34,956 bases of DNA, taken from contig CAZUNB010000007.1 in assembly GCA_964622235.1 (NCBI GenBank), positions 1-34,956 on the forward strand, given 5' to 3'. The stretch comes from CAZUNB01 sp964622235 (GTDB lineage: Bacteria > Patescibacteriota > Saccharimonadia > Saccharimonadales > JAGPDM01). Of the stretch, positions 31,043-34,956 are shown one piece after another; position 1 is the stretch's first letter; the number at the start of each line of letters is the position of its first letter. The translations under genes were made by a program, and so were the position numbers. The notes beneath the pieces are model-generated. The model made no database searches and was not told the DNA's origin. It saw only the letters and a program-made list of their open reading frames with translations.

Positions 31043-32111
31043 GATTATTCTCCATCATTTTCTTAAAATCAGCGAATAAATAGCGTGCATCATGTGGACC
31101 AGGCCCAGCTTCTGGATGGTGTTGCACGCTCATAGCATTATGTTTTTTACTTTTAATCCCTTCAACGACTTGATCGTTTAGATTTCGGTGTGTAACTTCG
31201 ACATTTTTCAAGCTTTTTTCATCGACTGCGAAATTGTGATTTTGGCTAGTTATTTCAACAATGTTGGTTTGGTAGTTCATGACTGGATGATTGGCGCCGT
31301 GGTGGCCGAACTCTAGTTTATAGGTTTTAGCGCCGAGTGCACTACAAAGTAGCTGATGCCCGAGACATATACCAAATATTGGGACCTTGCTAAGCAGTTT
31401 CTTGATCGTTTCGATTTGAGGTGCAAGAATACTCGGATCACCAGGACCATTACTTAAGAAAATTCCGTCTGGTTTTAGGGCTAGGATGTCATTGGCTGTT
31501 GTTGAGGCCGGTACAATGCTGACCTTCGCAAAGCTCGCTAATTGCTTAACAATAGAAGTTTTCATGCCGTAGTCGATAGCAACCACATGGAAATCACCTT
31601 TCCCAATTTTATTGATTGATTCGTCTGTGACAAATTCTACAAAATTGAAATCGCTTGTTGCTGGTTCTTCTTTAGCAGCTTCTAACAGCTGGTTGTAGCT
31701 GGCACGACCAAAGGCAGCGTTCTGCGAGCCATGGTTTCTTATGTGTTTAGTGAGCGCACGTGTGTCGACTCCACTCAGTACAGACAAGTCGTTTGTTTGT
31801 AGGTAGAGATCAAGCGATGCAGTGCTTTTGAAGTTACTCGGCACGAGGCTTAAATCACGGACAATTACACCACGAGCATAGACTTCGCTAGATTCATTGT
31901 CGAGCTTATTTGTCCCATAGTTGCCGATGTGTGGGTAGGTAAAGGTTATGATCTGTCCTGCATAGCTTGGGTCACTGATAATTTCTTGGTAGCCGCTCAT
32001 AGAAGTGTTGAATACGATTTCTCCGCTACTTATACGTTGCTCTGCTCCGTATAAAGTTCCTTCAAAACTTCGTCCATCTGCTAATACTAATTGATCTTTT
32101 ATCTCGTCCAT
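31035..32111 (-). CDS. carA: Carbamoyl-phosphate synthase small (glutaminase) subunit
   Basis: Hydrolyses glutamine and channels ammonia to CarB. 358 residues. The N-terminal domain begins LVLADGRSFEGTLYGAE with SMSGYQEIISDPSYAGQI. The class I amidotransferase triad is present: Cys in IFGICLGHQLLCSALGA, and His/Glu in SVQHHPEAGPGPHDA. AGGAAAGG 6-7 nt before the ATG supports the start. The promoter lies in or near the N gap 29 nt upstream, so control cannot be assessed. Confidence 0.97.
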   Translation of the reverse strand: MDEIKDQLVLADGRSFEGTLYGAEQRISSGEIVFNTSMSGYQEIISDPSYAGQIITFTYPHIGNYGTNKLDNESSEVYARGVIVRDLSLVPSNFKSTASLDLYLQTNDLSVLSGVDTRALTKHIRNHGSQNAAFGRASYNQLLEAAKEEPATSDFNFVEFVTDESINKIGKGDFHVVAIDYGMKTSIVKQLASFAKVSIVPASTTANDILALKPDGIFLSNGPGDPSILAPQIETIKKLLSKVPIFGICLGHQLLCSALGAKTYKLEFGHHGANHPVMNYQTNIVEITSQNHNFAVDEKSLKNVEVTHRNLNDQVVEGIKSKKHNAMSVQHHPEAGPGPHDARYLFADFKKMMENNHA

Positions 32112-32140
32112 TGATTACCTTTCCTATTTTCAGGCAAAAA

Positions 32141-32188
32141 NNNNNNNNNNNNNNNNNNNNNNNNNNNNNNNNNNNNNNNNNNNNNNNN
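32141..32188. other. Assembly gap (48 N) upstream of carA
   Basis: Undetermined bases between carA and the orphan gene. The true length is unknown. It probably hides the carAB promoter and possibly a repeat that stopped assembly. Confidence 0.99.
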
Positions 32189-32190
32189 TA

Positions 32191-32215
32191 ACACTTCCAC
32201 ATGTGAAGTGTTTTT
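32191..32215 (+). terminator. Hairpin with T-run beside the N gap
   Basis: ACACTT (32191-32196) pairs with AAGTGT (32206-32211), around an inner CAC/GTG, followed by TTTTT on the plus strand. It has the form of a rho-independent terminator for something ending in the gap, or part of a carA leader structure read from the other strand. Confidence 0.5.
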
Positions 32216-32337
32216 GAACCGTCCAATGTATTGTTACCATTGAGATTTTATTATATTCCGAAAGCTCTATATACGCAAACGCTATTTTGTGGGAATAAAA
32301 GTTTAATAACTAATGCTTATTATGCAATAATACTTTA

Positions 32338-32366
32338 TTGACTTAATTATTATATTTATGTATAAA
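32338..32366 (+). promoter_or_regulatory. Promoter of the 547-residue orphan gene, predicted leaderless
   Basis: TTGACT (32338-32343), a 17-bp spacer and TATAAA (32361-32366), ending 8 nt before the ATG at 32375. Transcription should start at or within 2 nt of the start codon. Confidence 0.65.
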
Positions 32367-32374
32367 TAATACAA

Positions 32375-34018
32375 ATGAACGCAGTTGAAGTAGACCAGTC
32401 AGACATAGAATTGACCGATAGGTTGGCGGAATCTATCAAAAGCTTAAAAGCTGAAATACTAGACTCAGTCAACTCCCTCTTCGAATCAGACGGGTGTAAA
32501 ACTGTCGTGAGAATGCTAAACCCTGGTCTTGCCCTAGATCCCTCGGATATGGGTGAAGAACTTTCTGGAAGTCTTGTTGCGTTAGACCCAATAGATGACC
32601 TTGGCATAGAAGCAGCGTTTGCTATTTTTCAAGCATCTGTTCAAACCACAGAGCAGCAGAAAAAAAAGCCAAGACGACGATTCTTTGCAAGAAAAACGAA
32701 TGACAAGAGTCCAGAAGATAGTAGCGATGATTCTTTTACGGATATTGAAGAGAGCTCCACTTTTGGCGTTTTGGTCAGGGGTAATATATTCTTACCATTG
32801 GCTATTTTCAGCGATGGTGAAACTCTCTCAGAAATTGAGATAATAAAACTAGGTACAGACTCAGTCGATATAGAGGCGGTAGGTGGATCTAGGTCGGTTG
32901 AGTTACAACGGGATAAGTTTCTGCTAAGTAGCATTGCAACAGTAGTTTCTCCAGACAGAAAATCTTTCAAAGACAGAGCGACTATGTTTGCAAAAAATGC
33001 TGAGCTACGTAGGTATGATCCAAATCCACTCTTACTTTCAAAAGAAAGAAACAATATAGATAGGATGCTCGATCGAGCGACGTTTGATTTTGGAAATATC
33101 GATTTAGTTACAAGTTGCTTAGACTTATTGGAAGCTGGAGAGCAAATCATTACAGATGAATCGTTTGGTGCTCACTGGGAGAGGTATCAGGAGATGCTTG
33201 AACCACTTGCTTTAATGGCTTTGATATACGAATTTACAGGTACTGAGCCAACGCCACAACAAGCAGAAATCAACCAAAGAATTATCTCAGCCTATGAAAC
33301 AATGTTAACAATCGATTTTTATAAAGAACAAATACGGTTTGCAAACAAGCAACTTAAAAATGATGAGCTTTTAAGAAGAGCAGATGAAAGATTACAAGAT
33401 CCGAGAAAAGTTCTTTTTGACAGATTAGAAGGTATACTACATACAAAACAACGCACTCGATCTACACCCAAGATAACTACCGAAGATGTGGTTAAATTTC
33501 ATGCAGAAAGAATAACTGCCGCAAACGATGAGCCTATAACTTTAACTGATATATTAAATGTTCTTGATGGAGATAAAAAGCCCGAAGACAGGGTGACGCC
33601 TAAAAACGTAAGAGATGCCTTTGTTAGTGAAGAGTTCACAAGTAGTGAAGCTTTGGAGAGGCATGAGAGGATTATGTCTCTCTCAGCTTCGCTTGGGAGA
33701 TTAGCTGGCGTAGATGGTAGGCCATTGGTTGTAGGAAATTGGGAAGGTCATTTACCAGAAGATAGCCCACAAGGGACACTTAATTTTCAGTTATCTCTGA
33801 GGCAATCTGCAGCTGGTTTTCCGACTGTTTATCATAGTGGATACGGCTCAAAAACTGATTCTAAACTAAGTGGTGACCCAGAAAGAGCACTTGAAGTTAC
33901 ACCACGAGGTGTTCGTGCTGGAGAGGTTATGATAAGTTGGTTGACTGGAGATCAAGGACGAGAGCCAGGAATTCTGAGACTACTGGAAGAATTTTCGAAG
34001 CGTAGTACTGAAGAATAA
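32375..34018 (+). CDS. Unrecognised large soluble protein, 547 residues
   Basis: No family recognised; no signal peptide and no membrane segment. In order: an N-terminal helical, acidic region (1-90); a strongly basic then acidic linker (about 97-127, KKKPRRRFFARK then DSSDDSFTD) that looks disordered; a beta-rich part (about 128-200, FGVLVRGNIFLPLAIFSDGE); a long helical region (about 220-370); another helical part (about 375-440); and a C-terminal beta-rich region (about 455-530, LVVGNWEGHLPEDSP, NFQLSLRQSAAGFP). Several domains joined by linkers suggest a scaffold or regulatory role, but this is a guess. Own strong promoter; convergent with the NTPase gene. Confidence 0.8.
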   Translation: MNAVEVDQSDIELTDRLAESIKSLKAEILDSVNSLFESDGCKTVVRMLNPGLALDPSDMGEELSGSLVALDPIDDLGIEAAFAIFQASVQTTEQQKKKPRRRFFARKTNDKSPEDSSDDSFTDIEESSTFGVLVRGNIFLPLAIFSDGETLSEIEIIKLGTDSVDIEAVGGSRSVELQRDKFLLSSIATVVSPDRKSFKDRATMFAKNAELRRYDPNPLLLSKERNNIDRMLDRATFDFGNIDLVTSCLDLLEAGEQIITDESFGAHWERYQEMLEPLALMALIYEFTGTEPTPQQAEINQRIISAYETMLTIDFYKEQIRFANKQLKNDELLRRADERLQDPRKVLFDRLEGILHTKQRTRSTPKITTEDVVKFHAERITAANDEPITLTDILNVLDGDKKPEDRVTPKNVRDAFVSEEFTSSEALERHERIMSLSASLGRLAGVDGRPLVVGNWEGHLPEDSPQGTLNFQLSLRQSAAGFPTVYHSGYGSKTDSKLSGDPERALEVTPRGVRAGEVMISWLTGDQGREPGILRLLEEFSKRSTEE

Positions 34019-34057
34019 TCTAGTGTTTATTAAGCTAGTTTAATAATACAGAAATAT

Positions 34058-34597
34058 TTACTCGAGAAACCAATCTTGTTTAAATTGAGCTAAAGCAATG
34101 ACTAATGCATCTCTATTGCTCGTGGTTCGAGTAATGTGATTATTGGTTGACATTCCTGCGAAGCCATCGAGTTTGCCGATATTTTTCATATCGAGTTGTT
34201 TTTCAAGTACTGCGCTTAAATCAAAATCTGCTGTCACATGTTTTGCGAGATACTCTGGTACAAAATAGCGCGGTGTGCCGGCAATCCCTTTTTCTCCATT
34301 TCTATCACGAACCACCACCCAGTCACTGACAAACCACGAATCATTAACAAAATACATGCCTCCTTCCATGCCGACAGCATAATCTGCATCAGAATTATCA
34401 AGTACAAATCGAGCACGATTGTTGGCGCCAAGAATCGACTCATCTTCAGTCATTGGCTGCTCGTTAACTCCCGATGCTGCAGCAACACCAGAAAACTCAA
34501 AAAATCCATTTGGAAAAGCTATTGCAAATGCCTGTCGAGTTGCTTCAATCTTAGTTGGATTTTCAGAGCCGACAGTAACTTTTTGTAATATATTCAT
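34058..34597 (-). CDS. Inosine/xanthosine triphosphatase, DUF84/YjjX family
   Basis: House-cleaning NTPase that hydrolyses non-canonical ITP/XTP. 179 residues. VTVGSENPTKIEATRQAF is the N-terminal S-x-N-P-x-K nucleotide-binding motif of the family, followed by VNEQPMTEDESILGANNRA (Q-P-x-x-x-E-x-x-x-G-A-x-N-R-A), AVGMEGG and FVSDWVVVRD. C-terminal IGKLDGFAGMSTNNHITR corresponds to the G-x-x-G-x-x-T-x-x-x-x-x-R motif. AGGAGAG upstream of the ATG decides the start. Stand-alone gene. Confidence 0.88.
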   Translation of the reverse strand: MNILQKVTVGSENPTKIEATRQAFAIAFPNGFFEFSGVAAASGVNEQPMTEDESILGANNRARFVLDNSDADYAVGMEGGMYFVNDSWFVSDWVVVRDRNGEKGIAGTPRYFVPEYLAKHVTADFDLSAVLEKQLDMKNIGKLDGFAGMSTNNHITRTTSNRDALVIALAQFKQDWFLE

Positions 34598-34622
34598 TTT
34601 CTCTCCTGAAGTTCGTTGTTAA

Positions 34623-34631
34623 ATTGTAGCA
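34623..34631 (-). promoter_or_regulatory. Extended -10 promoter of the YjjX-like gene
   Basis: TGC-TACAAT on the minus strand, leaving a leader of about 19 nt that holds the AGGAGAG ribosome-binding site. Confidence 0.55.
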
Positions 34632-34698
34632 ATTATCAACTTTGATCGAAAGTCTCCCAAAAATCAGAATATAAGCTATGAAAAAACTAAAAAATGTA

Positions 34699-34727
34699 TT
34701 GCATGAATATGGCTCAACTGATAGAAT
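34699..34727 (+). promoter_or_regulatory. Probable promoter of the ATP synthase operon
   Basis: TTGCAT (34699-34704), a 17-bp spacer and TAGAAT (34722-34727). Transcription would start near 34734. Confidence 0.5.
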
Positions 34728-34761
34728 ATCTGCTGTTAGATGAACAAAATTACATGCAAAC

Positions 34762-34854
34762 ATGTTGGGGGTGGCGTATTGCTTCCTGTCGGTAGCCTAT
34801 TTGTTGATGCATCTACAAAAAATCGAGAGTCGCTATGAATGCGGCTCTTTTTAA
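34762..34854 (+). CDS. Possible 30-residue membrane leader peptide before atpB
   Basis: ATG at 34762, TAA at 34852-34854. Begins MLGVAYCFLSVAYLLMHLQK, one hydrophobic segment, then a basic/polar tail. It overlaps the start of the next ORF by 20 nt, so the two could be translationally coupled. ATP synthase operons often carry a small membrane gene (atpI) first; this one is far shorter, so it may be a remnant, a leader peptide or chance. Confidence 0.35.
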   Translation: MLGVAYCFLSVAYLLMHLQKIESRYECGSF

Positions 34855-34956
34855 TGTAGCTCGATTTTTCGCGAGTGAAGAAGGTCCCCACATCAGCTTA
34901 AAAGCTGAGCAGATTGGTAAATTTGGCCCGATTACTTATACCAATAGTATGCTTTA
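34835..34956 (+). CDS. atpB: Probable ATP synthase F0 subunit a, N-terminus only
   Basis: Forty codons before the right edge. The segment GPHISLKAEQIGKFGPITYT followed by NSML resembles, from memory, the lumenal N-terminus of subunit a in CPR bacteria (H-I-x-L-K-A-E-x-I...I-T-N-S-x-L), just before the first membrane helix. The ATG at 34835 is the only start after in-frame stops; GAGAG lies about 6 nt upstream. The identification rests on a short segment and needs the missing downstream sequence. Confidence 0.5.
   Translation, partial: MNAALFNVARFFASEEGPHISLKAEQIGKFGPITYTNSML

Noticed and set aside
1..34956. A Pup protein (short ORF ending GGE or GGQ)
   Set aside because: I looked for one around the PafA/Dop-like gene and in the intergenic stretches and found none; it may lie outside the window.
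1..34956. CRISPR array, insertion sequence or prophage
   Set aside because: No regularly spaced repeats, transposase, integrase or phage structural genes were seen.

Overview
The window looks like a chromosomal piece from a Candidate Phyla Radiation (Patescibacteria) bacterium, most likely Saccharibacteria (TM7) or a near relative. This is inference from gene content and style: AT-rich intergenic DNA, several type IV pilin-like genes, half-size transporters, many single-gene transcription units, and proteins with no recognisable family. TGA is used as a stop (pyrE, pyrF), so the SR1/Gracilibacteria code does not apply. Two proteins have a strongly actinobacterial flavour: a Pup-ligase/deamidase (PafA/Dop) homologue and a WhiB-like iron-sulfur protein. 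The assembly has two runs of N (4093-4102 and 32141-32188).

Layout. 1-5.7 kb: leucine biosynthesis genes leuB (minus, cut by the left edge), leuC and leuD (plus), each with its own promoter and interleaved with the PafA/Dop-like gene, a Cys-rich pilin and a membrane PH-domain protein. 5.7-9 kb (minus): a RecB-type PD-(D/E)XK nuclease, a two-gene MgtE/SLC41-like cation transporter and tRNA-guanine transglycosylase. 9-11.3 kb (plus): WhiB-like protein, uracil-DNA glycosylase and an unrecognised protein. 11.3-16.9 kb: clpB under a CIRCE element, two tandem pilins, a corrinoid adenosyltransferase, two microprotein ORFs and a membrane protein. 16.9-19.7 kb (minus): transketolase and an arsR-glutaredoxin operon with a palindromic operator. 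19.65-20.15 kb: a non-coding block full of inverted repeats. 20.2-32.1 kb: an orphan protein, then the whole de novo UMP pathway (pyrF-pyrE, pyrD, pyrC, pyrB, carA-carB) with two small membrane genes, a decayed DMT transporter and a P-loop kinase. 32.3-35 kb: a 547-residue orphan protein, a DUF84/YjjX-type NTPase and the probable start of an ATP synthase operon.

How it works together. carAB, pyrB, pyrC, pyrD, pyrE and pyrF cover every step from bicarbonate, glutamine and aspartate to UMP. leuB, leuC and leuD cover the isopropylmalate steps to leucine. For a CPR organism this is unusually self-sufficient.

A theme across the window is promoter geometry. In about a dozen genes the -10 hexamer, often of extended TGn type, ends 5-8 nt before the start codon, so the transcripts should be leaderless. 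The SD-led genes instead have a clear Shine-Dalgarno sequence (clpB, tkt, pyrE, pyrB, carA, carB, yjjX-like and two orphans). The best leads for new biology are the PafA/Dop homologue without a visible Pup, the WhiB-like protein, the structured non-coding block and the microprotein pair.
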